From assembly GCF_001528745.1 (NCBI RefSeq), contig NZ_BCNS01000142.1, forward strand, positions 16,042 through 80,041: DNA of 64,000 nt. Direction: 5' to 3'. Made by a program: the position numbers and the translations under genes. Numbering within the stretch: position 1 is the first letter of the stretch; every line of letters starts with the position of its first letter. The notes under the pieces are model-generated. The model worked only from the letters and a program-made list of their open reading frames with translations. It was not told the origin of the DNA and did not search any database. The stretch comes from Marinobacterium profundum. Its GTDB lineage: Bacteria > Pseudomonadota > Gammaproteobacteria > Pseudomonadales > Balneatricaceae. Positions 1 to 9,611 of the stretch are shown here, in pieces.

Positions 1-303
1 ATCGGCGGCCAGTTCCAGCCCCAGAATGCGGTCGGTTTCATCGCCCTTGCCAGTGAGCATCATGATGGGAATGCTGGATTCGGCTCGCAGGCCGCGCGCC
101 AGCTGCATGCCGTCTTCACCCTTGAGGCGCAGATCCAGAATCACCAGGGAAAAGGCGGATTGCGCCAGTGCCTGCTGCATTTCTGCACCATTGGTGACCG
201 CCAGGGCGTCGAAGCCGTTGTCATCCAGCAGATCGTGCAGAAGATCCCGCATGTCCGCTTCGTCATCGACGATAAGAATTTTCTGGCGTGCTGTTTCCGT
301 CAT
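1..303 (-). CDS. Response regulator, OmpR type, receiver domain (partial, runs off left edge)
   Basis: The minus strand encodes 101 residues from the ATG at 301-303 before the window ends. The reading begins MTETARQKILIVDDEADM, with the acidic pocket (DDE) followed by the phospho-acceptor Asp in LVILDLRLKGEDG and the Thr switch residue in MMLTGKGDE. The tail DRILGLELAAD matches the segment before the conserved DDY-Lys of OmpR/PhoB-type receivers, so a winged-helix output domain is expected off-window. It would act in the cytoplasm as a phosphorylation-controlled transcription factor. Its partner kinase is not visible. The receiver assignment is secure; the specific role is unknown. Confidence 0.93.
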   Translation of the reverse strand, partial: MTETARQKILIVDDEADMRDLLHDLLDDNGFDALAVTNGAEMQQALAQSAFSLVILDLRLKGEDGMQLARGLRAESSIPIMMLTGKGDETDRILGLELAAD

Positions 304-550
304 AGATCTCTGTCCGTTGGTCCGTTGCGCTGTTGTGATACCACAGAATAGGCCAGATTGAATTTCAAATGTTTCAGGGGACTAGTTTTGCAATTGCGAT
401 AGTGTCGGTGATTTACAGGGTGCCGCACGGGGGATTAGCCCGGAGGATGCGCAGCAGAGTTATGGCCGATTGGATCGGCTGAGGCGTTCCCTGCCGCATC
501 TGTATAGAGGTCATTAGTGCGCTGGAGGCTCGTGGCGTCGGGTTTCGATC

Positions 551-585
551 ATTGACCATTGACCATTGACCATTGACCATTGACC
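551..585. repeat. Heptanucleotide tandem repeat, five copies of ATTGACC
   Basis: Five uninterrupted perfect copies of the 7-bp unit ATTGACC lie just upstream of the decayed recombinase. The unit is not a multiple of three and no supported reading frame runs through it. The rest of 304-606 shows no gene that I can support. Similar 7-bp arrays with other units flank miaE near 49.5 and 50.5 kb. Confidence 0.9.
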
Positions 586-604
586 GAGAGCGTCGGCACC
601 ACCA

Positions 605-862
605 CGCCGGGGGAGGCTCATATTCCATGTGTTCGGCGCATTGGGACAGTTCGAGCGCGACCTGATCCGCGAGCGTACCAAGGTGGGATTGGCTGCCGCC
701 GCACGTGGTCGTAAAGTAGGGCGCAAGCCCGTCGTTAACGACGAGAGGCTGCAGCGGGCGCGGGAACATATCGCCAAGGGTCTGAACGTCCGGGAGGCTG
801 CGGCCCGCCTCAAGATTGTGAAAACTGCGCTATACGCCGCATTGAAGGCGCAAGTTGGGTGA
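605..862 (+). pseudogene. Serine recombinase (resolvase/invertase) C-terminal remnant
   Basis: The frame reads GRLIFHVFGALGQFERDLIR and continues into a resolvase-type helix-turn-helix that includes GLNVREAAARLKIVKTALY. This matches the end of the catalytic domain (helix E) and the DNA-binding domain of Tn3-resolvase/Hin-type small serine recombinases. The family is usually about 185-200 residues. Here the N-terminal catalytic part with the active-site Ser is missing, and homology fades upstream of about 611. A GTG at 629 could start a 77-residue product, but that would be a DNA-binding fragment without catalysis. I infer a relic of a mobile element or inversion system, with no partner element nearby. 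Confidence 0.85.
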
Positions 863-1360
863 GTGACCTGATGATAATCTCTGTTACGTTAAGTAGGGCC
901 ACCCATCGGGTGCTGACGATACACCACCGCAGGACCGGTTTGCGTGCCTCAGCGGTTTGTTGAGGCGCCTGGCACTGCCAATGGGAGTCGTAGAGGCTCA
1001 CTGCTCCCTACCGTATATTTCTGATGTGCTCTCTGTTTACGCTTATCCCGTGACGACTGCACGATCTTCTGCCCAGGATTTCCCCGGATCGCTTTTAGCC
1101 TAAGATATACTCTGCTGCAGCCTGGCTCTTGCCAGCAGTGCAGGTGCGATGTCGCTGTTCGTCGGGTTGACGTGATGTCGTTTGGTAAATATACAAATTT
1201 ATGTCTTTATATACGCTCGACATCTGGTTATTATTGCAAAATTAACGTATAAAATTTACCGTTTAGGCTCTTCTGTGTCATGCCTGCTCGGTCTTGCCGG
1301 CGTCTGATTGGCCTGCGGCATCTATAATTCCTAATTCAACTTGTAGACGAGGGGACAGAC
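863..1360. other. Intergenic stretch, no gene seen; AT-rich fructokinase leader
   Basis: About 500 bp without a supportable gene. The distal part (about 1180-1262) is strongly AT-rich and contains TATAAAAT at 1246-1253, a plausible -10 region for the downstream kinase. Inverted GATGTCG (1174-1180) and CGACATC (1218-1224) could form a weak stem. I see no tRNA or riboswitch fold. Confidence 0.4.
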
Positions 1361-2308
1361 ATGTCCGTTAAAGTCATCGCATTCGGTGAAGCCCTGATTG
1401 ATATGCTTGCCAAGCCGGCAGAGTCCGGCCCGGCCAGCTTTGTGGCACACCCGGGCGGCGCGCCGGCCAATGTCGCTGTTGGTGTGGCCAAGCTGGGCGG
1501 CAACGCCAGTTTTCTGGGCCAGGTCGGACAGGACATGTTCGGCGACACCCTGGTGCAGACCATGCAGCAGTTTGGTGTTGATACCAGCCAGTTTGTACAG
1601 ACCACCGATGCCATGACTGCACTGGCGTTTGTGAGCCTCGATGCCGATGGCGAGCGCAGCTTCGCATTTTACCGCGATGGCAGTGCCGATTTGCTCTACC
1701 GCGCTGAGCAGTGCCCCGAAGATTTTCTGCAGGGCGCAGTGTTTCACAGTTGCTCTAACACCCTTACCGAGGCTGCGATTCGCGAGCAGCATCTGATACT
1801 GATGGCCCGTGCCCGTGCCGGTGGTTCAATTGTCAGCTTTGACGTGAATTACCGCCATAACCTCTGGGCTGAGGGCGAGGATGCGCGGGAGCCTATCTGG
1901 CAGGCGATGCTGGCATCGGATCTGGTGAAGATAAGCCGCGAGGAGCTCGAAGCACTCTACGGCAAGGATCCATCCCTGGTTGGCGAACTGCTGGACGGCG
2001 GTGTTGAGCTGTTGCTGATCACCGATGGTGGCGAGCCGCTGGAAGCTCACTGGGCCGGTGGTTCTCTGCGCCTGGTCCCCCCCGTGACCAAAGTACTGGA
2101 CAGCACCGCCGCCGGCGACTCTTTCGTGTCGGGCTTGCTGTATCAGCTGTCCGAACAGTCTGTCAGCCACGATGCCTTTGGCGCCTGGTTGCGTGATGAG
2201 GCGAAACTAACCGCAGCACTTGAGTTTGCCAGTCGCTGTGGCGCACTTACGGTCGGGCGTTATGGTGCCTTTGAAGCCTTGCCAATGGGCTCCGAGCTCG
2301 GGCTCTGA
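1361..2308 (+). CDS. PfkB-family sugar kinase, probable fructokinase
   Basis: 315 residues, the usual size for ribokinase/PfkB-family kinases. It would phosphorylate a sugar, most likely fructose, with ATP in the cytoplasm. The N-terminal FGEALIDM and the glycine-rich HPGGAPANVAVGVAKLGG are family signature 1, close to bacterial fructokinases. The C-terminal DSTAAGDSFVSGLL (about residues 246-259) holds the anion hole and catalytic Asp. The ATG at 1361 follows a purine-rich GAGGGGA. It stands alone and is followed by a strong terminator. Substrate is inferred from sequence style; 2-keto-3-deoxygluconate kinase is the main alternative. Confidence 0.88.
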   Translation: MSVKVIAFGEALIDMLAKPAESGPASFVAHPGGAPANVAVGVAKLGGNASFLGQVGQDMFGDTLVQTMQQFGVDTSQFVQTTDAMTALAFVSLDADGERSFAFYRDGSADLLYRAEQCPEDFLQGAVFHSCSNTLTEAAIREQHLILMARARAGGSIVSFDVNYRHNLWAEGEDAREPIWQAMLASDLVKISREELEALYGKDPSLVGELLDGGVELLLITDGGEPLEAHWAGGSLRLVPPVTKVLDSTAAGDSFVSGLLYQLSEQSVSHDAFGAWLRDEAKLTAALEFASRCGALTVGRYGAFEALPMGSELGL

Positions 2309-2361
2309 TAAAAAGCCGCACCGCTTCAGGCTGAACGACAGCCTGTATCAGTAGCACGCAT

Positions 2362-2395
2362 AAAAAACGGCAGGTTAAATTCCTGCCGTTTTTTT
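2362..2395. terminator. Rho-independent terminator after the fructokinase
   Basis: A perfect inverted repeat (AAAACGGCAGG and CCTGCCGTTTT) around a 7-nt loop, with T-tract on the plus side and A-tract on the minus side. It can therefore serve both the kinase and the convergent GGDEF/EAL gene. Confidence 0.9.
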
Positions 2396-2437
2396 ATGTC
2401 TGGTTTTTGGCGGCACCGGTTGGGGTTTGGCGTTGAA

Positions 2438-5260
2438 TCAGCCGTTGCTCGTTTTGCTGTCTAGCTTGAGCTTGGACTTGGACAATAAGGCGGTGATCAC
2501 ATCGCTGGGCTGTGGTCGGCTGAACATGAAACCCTGGGCTTCGGCGCAGCCGGCGTTGAGCAGGTAATCGGCCTGAGGCTGGTTCTCTATCCCCTCGGCG
2601 CAAACTTTCAGGCCAATACTGTGGCCCAGGGCGATGATTGCTGCAGCCACACCTAACCCGTCTTTGTCCTCCGGCAAGGCCCGCACGAAAGGCTGATCCA
2701 GTTTGACGCGAGTCAGGGGCAGGCGGTGCAGGCTTGAGATGGAAGAGTAGCCACTGCCAAAATTATCAATGGCGAGTTCGAATCCGAGCGCTGCCAGGCG
2801 TTCAAACAGTTCTACTGCATGCTTCAGGTGGGTCAGGTCGCTTTCGCTGACCTCAAGTTCAAACCAGTGCGCCTGGCACTGATATTTCTCCAGTGTGGTG
2901 ATGAGCCAGTCGACCTGATTGCTGGTGAACTGGCGTGCTGAGAGGTTGACGGTAATCACGCCTGGATCAAAGCCCTGCTGCCGCCATTGTCTTGACTGCT
3001 GCATGACCTTTTCGATGATGCTATTGCCGATGGTGATAATCAGATCACTGCCTTGAGCTGCGGGCAAGAACTGTGCGGCCTCAATAATTCCGTTGGTGGG
3101 GTGCTGCCAGCGTGCCAGAGCCTCCATGCCGATGGGAAGGCGGTTGCGCAGGTCAACGCGGGTCTGATAGTGCACGCAAAACTCGTCGTTGGCGACGGCC
3201 AGGCGCAATTCGGCGGTTTGGGACATATGAGCCACGGCGCGGTGGGTAAGTTGTTGTGAAAAAAGGCGGAAGACATTCTTGCCGTCTTCCTTGGCTCGGT
3301 ACATGGCGGCGTCGGCGTTTCTGATCAGAACTTCGCTGCTGCAACCATCTGTCGGATACAGACTGATGCCGATGCTGGTGGTCAGCATCAAGGGGTTGTT
3401 GTTCAGCATGAATGGGGGCGCGATGCATTCAATCAGTTTCTGCGCCAACATGGCGGCGTCATCGCTGTGCAGTAGCGGTGACATTATGACGGTGAACTCA
3501 TCGCCGCCAATGCGGGCCAGGGTGTCACTGGAGCGCACACAGGCACTCAGGCGTCGGCTCATTTCCTGCAGTACGAGATCGCCTGCCTGATGGCCCAGGC
3601 TGTCGTTGATGGCCTTGAACCTATCCAGATCTATAAACAGCAGGGCGAAAGACAGTTGCCCGCGTTCGGCCTGCAGTCGTACCTGTTCGAGTCGATCCAG
3701 GAACAGGGTGCGATTGGGCAGCCCGGTGAGCTGATCATGATGGGCCAGTTGCTGCAAGCGGGACTGTTCTTCGTGCAATTGCTGCAGCAGTCGGGTGTTC
3801 TCGCTGATATCGCGGTAAATTTCGATCACGCCACTCAGGGAGCCGTCCGGCAGGCTCAGGGGTGTGGCGACCAGTTCTATATGGCAGAGCTTGCCGTTGC
3901 TATCGGTAAAGCTGCAGATCTCGGTTTCTCGGGTGCTGCCGCGCAGCAGTCGCTGTGCCGGGCCTTGGTGTTGCATCGCTGTGGTGTCCGGTGACTGTAG
4001 CCGGTTACAGGGGTGGTTGGCTTCGCTGTCACGGGCGGCGCGGTTGAGCAGGCGAGTATTGCAGTTTATATCCCGCACCACCATGGCGTCGTGCACGCTG
4101 TCGACGACGTTCTGCAGAAACGCGCGGGCCTCGCGCAGACGCTGTTCTTCCAGTATGCGGCCGGTGATGTCGTGGGAGACGGTGATGATGCTGATGATAT
4201 CGCCGTTGTGGTCAATAAAGGGGACGGCGTAGGTTTGTAGCCAGACATCGCTTTCGGCGCTGTTTGTGCGCAGGCGGTACTGCAGATTTCTGTTGTGCCC
4301 GGCGAAGGCGGACTTGATCAGATTGCCGAAGGCGGTACGGTCTGCTTCGGCGACAAACTGTTCGCAGAATGACTGCTCCATGGCCTTGTCCACCGGACTG
4401 TGCAGAATGCGGGCGCCGGCATTGTTGATGCTGAGTATTCTTCCGTCCTGGTCCAAAGTGATAACGCCGGCGGGCTCCGCCTCGATCAGGGTGCGCAGGT
4501 ACTCTTGCTGATTCTTGAGGTTGGCGGTGTGACGGTGAACTTCTTCATTCAGCTGCTCTACGGAAAAGGTGGTGGTGCGCAGGCGCTTGAGCATGTTGTC
4601 AAAGCCGCGGGCAAGCTCGCCGATTTCATCGTTGCGCTGGTCGTTGATCGATACAACCAGGTTGCCACCGACGACCTGTTGTAGCTGGGTGCGGATACGA
4701 TCTAGCCGACTTTTCAGGTTGCGGGCGATCTGGATGGCGATGAGCGTCAGAACCAGCGATAGCGTGATTATCAGTCCCTGGGAGATAACCCGACCGCGCT
4801 CAGTGGTCGCCAGTATGCGTTGCTGTGCCTGGGTGGCAAGGGGTATGGCGTCTTCAGTCATTTCCTGCAAGGTGGCATAGATGCGATAGGTCAGCTGAAC
4901 CTGGCCGGGGTTGTCATAGCGCTCGCGCCCCAGCAGCGGTGTCAGGCTTTGCAGTGTCTCGTTCTGGCGGCTGATGCTATGTATAAAGCGGTCGGCACTC
5001 TCAGGATTGTCGTTGAGGACCGCGCTCAGCTGCGCGCGCGCCAGCTGCCAGTCGTCCAGGGCATCCGCATCATGGTAGGACAGGTAAAGCCCAAAACGGG
5101 TATTGAGCCGCGTGACAGAGCGCTGTACTGCATTGGCGTACTCCAGTTGTCCCATGGCTTCGTTGAGTTGGGAAGCGCTCCAGTGGCTGACAAACCAGCC
5201 GGATAGCGCAACTGTGGCCGAAAAAGTCGACAGCAGCAGTAATCGGGTTCCGACTTTCAT
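2438..5260 (-). CDS. Membrane GGDEF/EAL protein with HAMP and PAS domains
   Basis: About 940 residues. Order, numbering from a TTG two codons upstream of the chosen ATG: TM 7-29, periplasmic helical region to about 160, TM 163-181, HAMP to about 236, PAS 253-370, a second PAS-like region 385-490, GGDEF about 500-670, EAL about 680-930. The cyclase motif GGDEF is intact (587-591), and RSSD five residues upstream is a canonical inhibitory c-di-GMP site. In the EAL domain the EAL, NLS, ELEVSE, KLD and AEGIE motifs are present, but the usual Asp-Asp of DDFG is Asp-Asn (IDNFGSG, 834-835), which may weaken the phosphodiesterase. The ATG at 5260 is preferred because GGGGA lies about 7 nt upstream. 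The binding-protein gene ends about 20 bp upstream, so the two are likely co-transcribed. Confidence 0.93.
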   Translation of the reverse strand: MKVGTRLLLLSTFSATVALSGWFVSHWSASQLNEAMGQLEYANAVQRSVTRLNTRFGLYLSYHDADALDDWQLARAQLSAVLNDNPESADRFIHSISRQNETLQSLTPLLGRERYDNPGQVQLTYRIYATLQEMTEDAIPLATQAQQRILATTERGRVISQGLIITLSLVLTLIAIQIARNLKSRLDRIRTQLQQVVGGNLVVSINDQRNDEIGELARGFDNMLKRLRTTTFSVEQLNEEVHRHTANLKNQQEYLRTLIEAEPAGVITLDQDGRILSINNAGARILHSPVDKAMEQSFCEQFVAEADRTAFGNLIKSAFAGHNRNLQYRLRTNSAESDVWLQTYAVPFIDHNGDIISIITVSHDITGRILEEQRLREARAFLQNVVDSVHDAMVVRDINCNTRLLNRAARDSEANHPCNRLQSPDTTAMQHQGPAQRLLRGSTRETEICSFTDSNGKLCHIELVATPLSLPDGSLSGVIEIYRDISENTRLLQQLHEEQSRLQQLAHHDQLTGLPNRTLFLDRLEQVRLQAERGQLSFALLFIDLDRFKAINDSLGHQAGDLVLQEMSRRLSACVRSSDTLARIGGDEFTVIMSPLLHSDDAAMLAQKLIECIAPPFMLNNNPLMLTTSIGISLYPTDGCSSEVLIRNADAAMYRAKEDGKNVFRLFSQQLTHRAVAHMSQTAELRLAVANDEFCVHYQTRVDLRNRLPIGMEALARWQHPTNGIIEAAQFLPAAQGSDLIITIGNSIIEKVMQQSRQWRQQGFDPGVITVNLSARQFTSNQVDWLITTLEKYQCQAHWFELEVSESDLTHLKHAVELFERLAALGFELAIDNFGSGYSSISSLHRLPLTRVKLDQPFVRALPEDKDGLGVAAAIIALGHSIGLKVCAEGIENQPQADYLLNAGCAEAQGFMFSRPQPSDVITALLSKSKLKLDSKTSNG

Positions 5261-5281
5261 GTCCAATCCCCAGGGTGAAAC

Positions 5282-6283
5282 TTAAAGATCTTGTGCTTCA
5301 GGGGTTATCTGAAGCAAAAAACGGTTATCGAGCACGGACCTATAGTCCGGCAAGGGCTGTGGTTCTATTGCGCCGCTGCTTTGTGCCCAGCGTGCGGCGC
5401 TGTCGAGCCCGATCAGCAATGACTGGCCAAGACCCAGGCGAAAATTGTAGTCGGGCCAGACCCATTCGATAAAAGCGGATTCAAGCTGCAGCTGGTGCTG
5501 GATAATGGCCTTGGCGCTGGCCGGGTCGCGCTGAATAAAGTCCGCCGCCTGGTTCAGCGCTCGCAGTGTGGCGACGATTTCATTCGGATGTCGTGCAAGG
5601 GTGTCGTTCAGTGCCAGTAAATTGAAGCTGGTGGAGTGCAGACCCTTGGTGGGCAAGAGTACCGCCTTTTCACCCAGAGACTGCATCAGCTTGTAACCAT
5701 AGGGTTCCCAAAGTGACAGTGCCTGGACTTCACTGCTTTCCAGCAGTTCCAGTGTCATGTTTTCCGGCGAAGTAGCCCGCATGTTCAGGGTATGGGTATC
5801 AATGCCATGCATGAGCGCAACATTGTGCAAAAAGTATTCACTGGACGAACGAGGGGTTACGGCGACCTGGGCGCCGGTGAGGTCATAGGGGCTGCGAAGT
5901 GGGCTATCCGCCGTGGTGATGAGCTTGATATCGTTATCGGACGAAACAAAGGAGGCGATGACTGAAAAATTGCTGTTATCAAAGCTGTGGAACATGACGA
6001 CAGACTCTGAGCTGGTCGCCAGGTCGGCGCCACCACTGGCCATCAGGTCGTAGCTGCGGTTGCCGCCTATCACCTCGCGCAATTCTATATCCACGCCCTG
6101 GTTGCGAAAGTAGCCCTGCGCCGCCGCAATATAGACCGGGGCTGACAGTGGGGTACGGGATACGGCGATGGACAGTTGGGGTAGCTGTGTCGGGCGTAAC
6201 AGCACGCCTACGGCAAGGGCAAGGCTCAGCAGGCTCAGCAAAAGCAGGCTAACGGAAACGGGGGACCAATTACTCTTTATCAT
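5282..6283 (-). CDS. NMT1/SsuA-like periplasmic binding protein
   Basis: 333 residues from the ATG at 6283 (MIKSNWSP...); a GTG at 6307 would add eight residues. The N-terminus has a long hydrophobic segment without a clear cleavage site, so it may be a signal peptide or a membrane anchor. The body has the fold signature of nitrate/sulfonate/thiamine-precursor binding proteins: SAPVYIAAAQGYFRNQGVDI near the start, then VIGGNRSYDLMASGGADLA. No ABC permease or ATPase is nearby; the only partner is the GGDEF/EAL gene directly downstream. I infer a ligand-binding sensor component feeding c-di-GMP signalling rather than a transporter subunit. The ligand is unknown. Confidence 0.85.
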   Translation of the reverse strand: MIKSNWSPVSVSLLLLSLLSLALAVGVLLRPTQLPQLSIAVSRTPLSAPVYIAAAQGYFRNQGVDIELREVIGGNRSYDLMASGGADLATSSESVVMFHSFDNSNFSVIASFVSSDNDIKLITTADSPLRSPYDLTGAQVAVTPRSSSEYFLHNVALMHGIDTHTLNMRATSPENMTLELLESSEVQALSLWEPYGYKLMQSLGEKAVLLPTKGLHSTSFNLLALNDTLARHPNEIVATLRALNQAADFIQRDPASAKAIIQHQLQLESAFIEWVWPDYNFRLGLGQSLLIGLDSAARWAQSSGAIEPQPLPDYRSVLDNRFLLQITPEAQDL

Positions 6284-6481
6284 TGCGTGGTGACATCCTG
6301 TTCCCACGGTTTAGGGTCGATATTATCTACTTACTATCGCTGCACAGGGGGCGAGTCTGCCCAGGGCGCTGCGTTCCGTGAGCCGTGAGTATCACAAAAG
6401 CATAGTTTATCGTCCCGTACTTGGACAGTGAACCTGCGTGGGAAATGTGATAATCGGGAAGGTATTCATTGGCATGCAATA

Positions 6482-6516
6482 AAAAGGCGCCGGGCTTATT
6501 AAACGCGGCGCCTTGT
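6482..6516 (-). terminator. Terminator of the zwf-pgl-eda unit
   Basis: Read on the minus strand, an inverted repeat of AAGGCGCCG and CGGCGCCTT is followed by a T-run (CTTTTTATT), about 45 bp after the eda stop codon. Confidence 0.85.
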
Positions 6517-6559
6517 TTAGTTCAGCTGCAAGCAGTCCAGCTGTTTCGCTGCGGGCTTA

Positions 6560-7222
6560 TTAGCCGCGCAAGCGGTTTACTGTATCCCGCGCTATATCAC
6601 GGATGCCTTTCCAGTCGCCTTTGGCGATCAGGTCGGCCGGCGTAAGCCAGGAGCCGCCAACGCACATGACATTGCCAAGGGCGAGGAACTCAGGTGCGGT
6701 TTCCAGACGAATGCCGCCGGTGGGGCAAAAGCGCACATCGGGGAAGGGGCCGCCGTAGGCTTTCAGTGCCGGGGTGCCGCCTGCCACTGTGGCGGGGAAA
6801 AATTTGAAGCGCTGGTAGCCGCGCTGCAGGCCTTCCATCATTTCGGATACGGTCTGGATGCCTGGTAGCAACGGGATGTCGCTGGCAACGCCGGTATCCA
6901 GCAGTTCGCAGGTGGAACCCGGCGTCACTATAAAGGAGGCACCGGCATCACAGGCCTGCTGGTACTGGGCTGGTGTGGCGATGGTGCCGGCTCCGATTTT
7001 GGCTTCGGGCAGACGTTCGGCCAGTAACTGAATAGAGGCCAGCGCCACTTCGGTGCGCAGGGTGATTTCCAGTACCGGCAGGCCACCTTCGAGCAGGGCT
7101 TCGGCGATGGGCAGTGCTTCTTCAAGCGTGTTGAAGGTCAGTACCGGAATAACCGGCGCCAGGGCACAAATGGCATCAATCTGGGCGGTGATTTTGGGAG
7201 AAAGCATCGTGTGAGTCATCAT
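6560..7222 (-). CDS. eda: 2-dehydro-3-deoxy-phosphogluconate (KDPG) aldolase
   Basis: 220 residues, usual size. It splits KDPG into pyruvate and glyceraldehyde-3-phosphate, the last step of the Entner-Doudoroff pathway, in the cytoplasm. Catalytic residues are visible: Glu in LEITLRT (about 52) and the Schiff-base Lys in RFKFFPA (Lys140). The phosphate-binding loop FCPTGGI is also present. It is the last gene of the minus-strand unit zwf-pgl-eda, 25 bp after pgl, and a terminator follows. Start: two adjacent ATGs (7222 and 7219) follow AGGATCA. The same order is known in pseudomonads, where HexR controls it. Confidence 0.97.
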   Translation of the reverse strand: MMTHTMLSPKITAQIDAICALAPVIPVLTFNTLEEALPIAEALLEGGLPVLEITLRTEVALASIQLLAERLPEAKIGAGTIATPAQYQQACDAGASFIVTPGSTCELLDTGVASDIPLLPGIQTVSEMMEGLQRGYQRFKFFPATVAGGTPALKAYGGPFPDVRFCPTGGIRLETAPEFLALGNVMCVGGSWLTPADLIAKGDWKGIRDIARDTVNRLRG

Positions 7223-7247
7223 TGATCCTGTATTTCGGCGACTGGCC

Positions 7248-7964
7248 TCAAGGGCTCCAGTAAATGGTCAGGGGCTGGCGCAGGAATAACCGTATCGGCA
7301 TGATGCGGATGTCGTCGTCCAGTAACGCTTGCTGCAAGGTTTCGAGCTTGTCGGCACCTTTCAGGTGGAGAATACGTTCACGGCTGGCGAGCAGTCGTTT
7401 GGCGCTGAGGGTCATGCGTGCGTGGGGCGCGCTGGTCGGTGTCACGGCGGCACAGGGCGCGTCTGTCTCAAGTGCGTGCTCAAGCTCGCTGGCGCAGGGG
7501 AACAGTGAGGCGGTATGGCCATCGTTGCCCATGCCCAGCACGACCATGTCCAGTTCGGCTGGCAGGCTTGCCAGTCGCTCTGCGCAGTCGGCCTGGGCTT
7601 CGTAGGCCGTTTTGCCCGCCTGCCACAGGCTGATAAAGCGGGCCTGTTGTGCCTGGTTCTGCAGCAGGTTGCTCTGGATCAGACCTGCATTGCTGTCGGC
7701 CTGATCGGTGGCAAGCCAGCGGTCATCCGCCAGAGTCACGCTGATTGAAGACCAGGGCAGTGGGCTCTGGCTCAGGCGCTGAAATAGCGGCAGCGGCGTG
7801 CGCCCACCGGACAGCGCTATGGCCGCCTCGCCGCGGGTCTTAACCGCGTCGCTCAGGCTCTGGCTAATATGCTCTGCCAGGGCTTCGGTCAGCTGCTCGG
7901 GCGTGTCGAAACGCAGCAGTTTGACCTGTTCCGGCAGCAGCGCTGAGATATCACTTTTGTTCAT
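7248..7964 (-). CDS. pgl: 6-phosphogluconolactonase (DevB type)
   Basis: 238 residues from the ATG at 7964. It hydrolyses 6-phosphogluconolactone to 6-phosphogluconate. Family motifs are [12 protein letters not shown] (phosphate binding), TLADDRW and [14 protein letters not shown]. The ATG at 7964 has AGGAAG five bases upstream, so it is preferred over the in-frame ATG at 7979, which lies upstream of that ribosome site. It overlaps the end of zwf by 14 bp, suggesting translational coupling. Confidence 0.96.
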   Translation of the reverse strand: MNKSDISALLPEQVKLLRFDTPEQLTEALAEHISQSLSDAVKTRGEAAIALSGGRTPLPLFQRLSQSPLPWSSISVTLADDRWLATDQADSNAGLIQSNLLQNQAQQARFISLWQAGKTAYEAQADCAERLASLPAELDMVVLGMGNDGHTASLFPCASELEHALETDAPCAAVTPTSAPHARMTLSAKRLLASRERILHLKGADKLETLQQALLDDDIRIMPIRLFLRQPLTIYWSP

Positions 7965-9420
7965 GCCACTTCCTGCCATCGCCGTTCATCATTGAGTAGG
8001 AGGCTTCGGGGCCCCAGCTGCCAGCGGCATAGGGCAGCGGATCGCCCTTGTCGCTCCAGTTGGCCAGGATCTGGTCACACCAGCTCCAGGCATGTTCGAT
8101 TTCGTCGCGACGAACGAACAGGTACTGATTGCCCTGGATGACTTCCAGCAACAAGCGCTCGTAGGCATCGGGTACACGATCCATATCGAAGGCCTGGGCA
8201 AAGCTGACCTGCAGCGGTGCCTGGCGCAGCTGCATGCCCTTGCCTAGCCCCTGGTCCTTGGTGGCAATGTGCAGGGCGATGCCTTCATCCGGCTGCAGCT
8301 TGATGGTAAGCAGGTTCTCCGCCAGTTCGCGCTGCTCCGGATCAAAAATGTAATGCGGCTGCTGCTTGAAATGTATGGTGATCTGCGACAGTTTTTCCGG
8401 CAGTCGTTTGCCTGTGCGCAGGTAGAAGGGTACGCCGGCCCAGCGCCAGTTGCGCACTTCTGCCTTGATGGCGACAAAGGACTCGGTGTTGCTGCTGGTG
8501 TTGGCGTCGGGCTCTTCGAGGTAGCCGGGCACCGCCTTGCCTTCCACTTCACCGGCAATGTACTGGCCGCGAATGACGTGGCTGTCGCGGATATCGTCGG
8601 TGATGGGGCGCAGGGAGCGCAGTACCTTCACCTTTTCGTCGCGAATGGCGTCGGCGGACAGGTCAGACGGCGGATCCATGGCGACCAGGCAGAGCAATTG
8701 CAACAGGTGGTTCTGAACCATGTCCCGCAGCTGGCCGTATTTGTCGAAGTAACCCCAGCGTCCTTCGATACCGACCTTCTCGGCCACGGTGATCTCGACA
8801 TGGGAGATGTGGTTCTGATTCCACTGGCTGCCAAAAAGGTTGTTGGCAAAGCGCAGGGCGATCAGGTTCTGTACAGTTTCCTTGCCCAGGTAATGGTCGA
8901 TACGGTAGATCTGGGATTCGGCAAAGTACTCGGCAACATCGGCATTGACCTGGTGTGACGAGGCAAGGCTGTGGCCTATGGGCTTTTCCAGCACGACACG
9001 ACACTCTTTATCAAGGCAACCGGCGTCGTGCAGGTTTTTGCTGATCATGCCGTAGATGGAGGCGGCGGTGGAATAGTAGAACACCCGCGCGCGATCCGTT
9101 TTTTCATCCAGCAGCGTTTTCAGGCTTGCATAGCCCTGGGGTGCGCCGAAGTCGAAGTTAAGAAACTGCAGTTTGGCCAAAAAAGCTGTAACCGTCTTTG
9201 TATCCAGATCATGCTCGGATACGAAGCGACGCAAATTAGCTTCGCTGGTTATTTGGCTGGTGGCGGGTTCTGAGCCGCGGGCCAGGCCTATAATGCGGGT
9301 ATCGGCGGGCAGCAGGCCTGCGCGATCCAGCTGATAGAGTGCTGGCAACAGTTTGCGCTGGGTCAAATCTCCCAGGGCACCAAAGAACAGGATGTCGCAG
9401 GGAGTGTCGGTGATAGACAT
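7951..9420 (-). CDS. zwf: Glucose-6-phosphate 1-dehydrogenase
   Basis: 489 residues, typical length. It oxidises glucose-6-phosphate with NAD(P)+ and feeds the Entner-Doudoroff and pentose-phosphate routes. The Rossmann motif is [13 protein letters not shown] (about 13-24; GALGD replaces the common GASGD). EKPIGHSL (145-152) and the active-site [14 protein letters not shown] (173-186) with catalytic His are intact. First gene of the zwf-pgl-eda unit, divergent from hexR; two HexR-like elements lie in the 224-bp gap between them. Confidence 0.98.
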   Translation of the reverse strand: MSITDTPCDILFFGALGDLTQRKLLPALYQLDRAGLLPADTRIIGLARGSEPATSQITSEANLRRFVSEHDLDTKTVTAFLAKLQFLNFDFGAPQGYASLKTLLDEKTDRARVFYYSTAASIYGMISKNLHDAGCLDKECRVVLEKPIGHSLASSHQVNADVAEYFAESQIYRIDHYLGKETVQNLIALRFANNLFGSQWNQNHISHVEITVAEKVGIEGRWGYFDKYGQLRDMVQNHLLQLLCLVAMDPPSDLSADAIRDEKVKVLRSLRPITDDIRDSHVIRGQYIAGEVEGKAVPGYLEEPDANTSSNTESFVAIKAEVRNWRWAGVPFYLRTGKRLPEKLSQITIHFKQQPHYIFDPEQRELAENLLTIKLQPDEGIALHIATKDQGLGKGMQLRQAPLQVSFAQAFDMDRVPDAYERLLLEVIQGNQYLFVRRDEIEHAWSWCDQILANWSDKGDPLPYAAGSWGPEASYSMMNGDGRKWHEQK

Positions 9421-9497
9421 GTGTCTCGACCTGTTTGTAGTTATTCAACGAATATGTGGTGATCCTATCGAGGCTAAAATGCCTAGTCAACAGGTTA

Positions 9498-9517
9498 TTT
9501 TGTAAAACTTACCAAAA
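9498..9517. promoter_or_regulatory. Candidate HexR operator, zwf-proximal
   Basis: TTGTAAAACTTACCAA sits here, one base away from the pseudomonad pattern TTGT-N8-ACAA and close to the TGTAA/TTACA dyad reported for HexR. It lies about 80 bp upstream of zwf, beside the hexR gene itself. Assignment is by position and partial motif match. Confidence 0.5.
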
Positions 9518-9611
9518 TAAGACGGATAAACGTCATCACAACAGTCCTGGATTGCACTTTTGTACGGTTGGCAGGCTATCAAGGGGGCGTTATAGTGGGC
9601 CCCTGAACGAA

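Noticed and set aside
551..585. CRISPR-like array
   Set aside because: The unit is 7 bp without spacers, so this is a simple tandem repeat.
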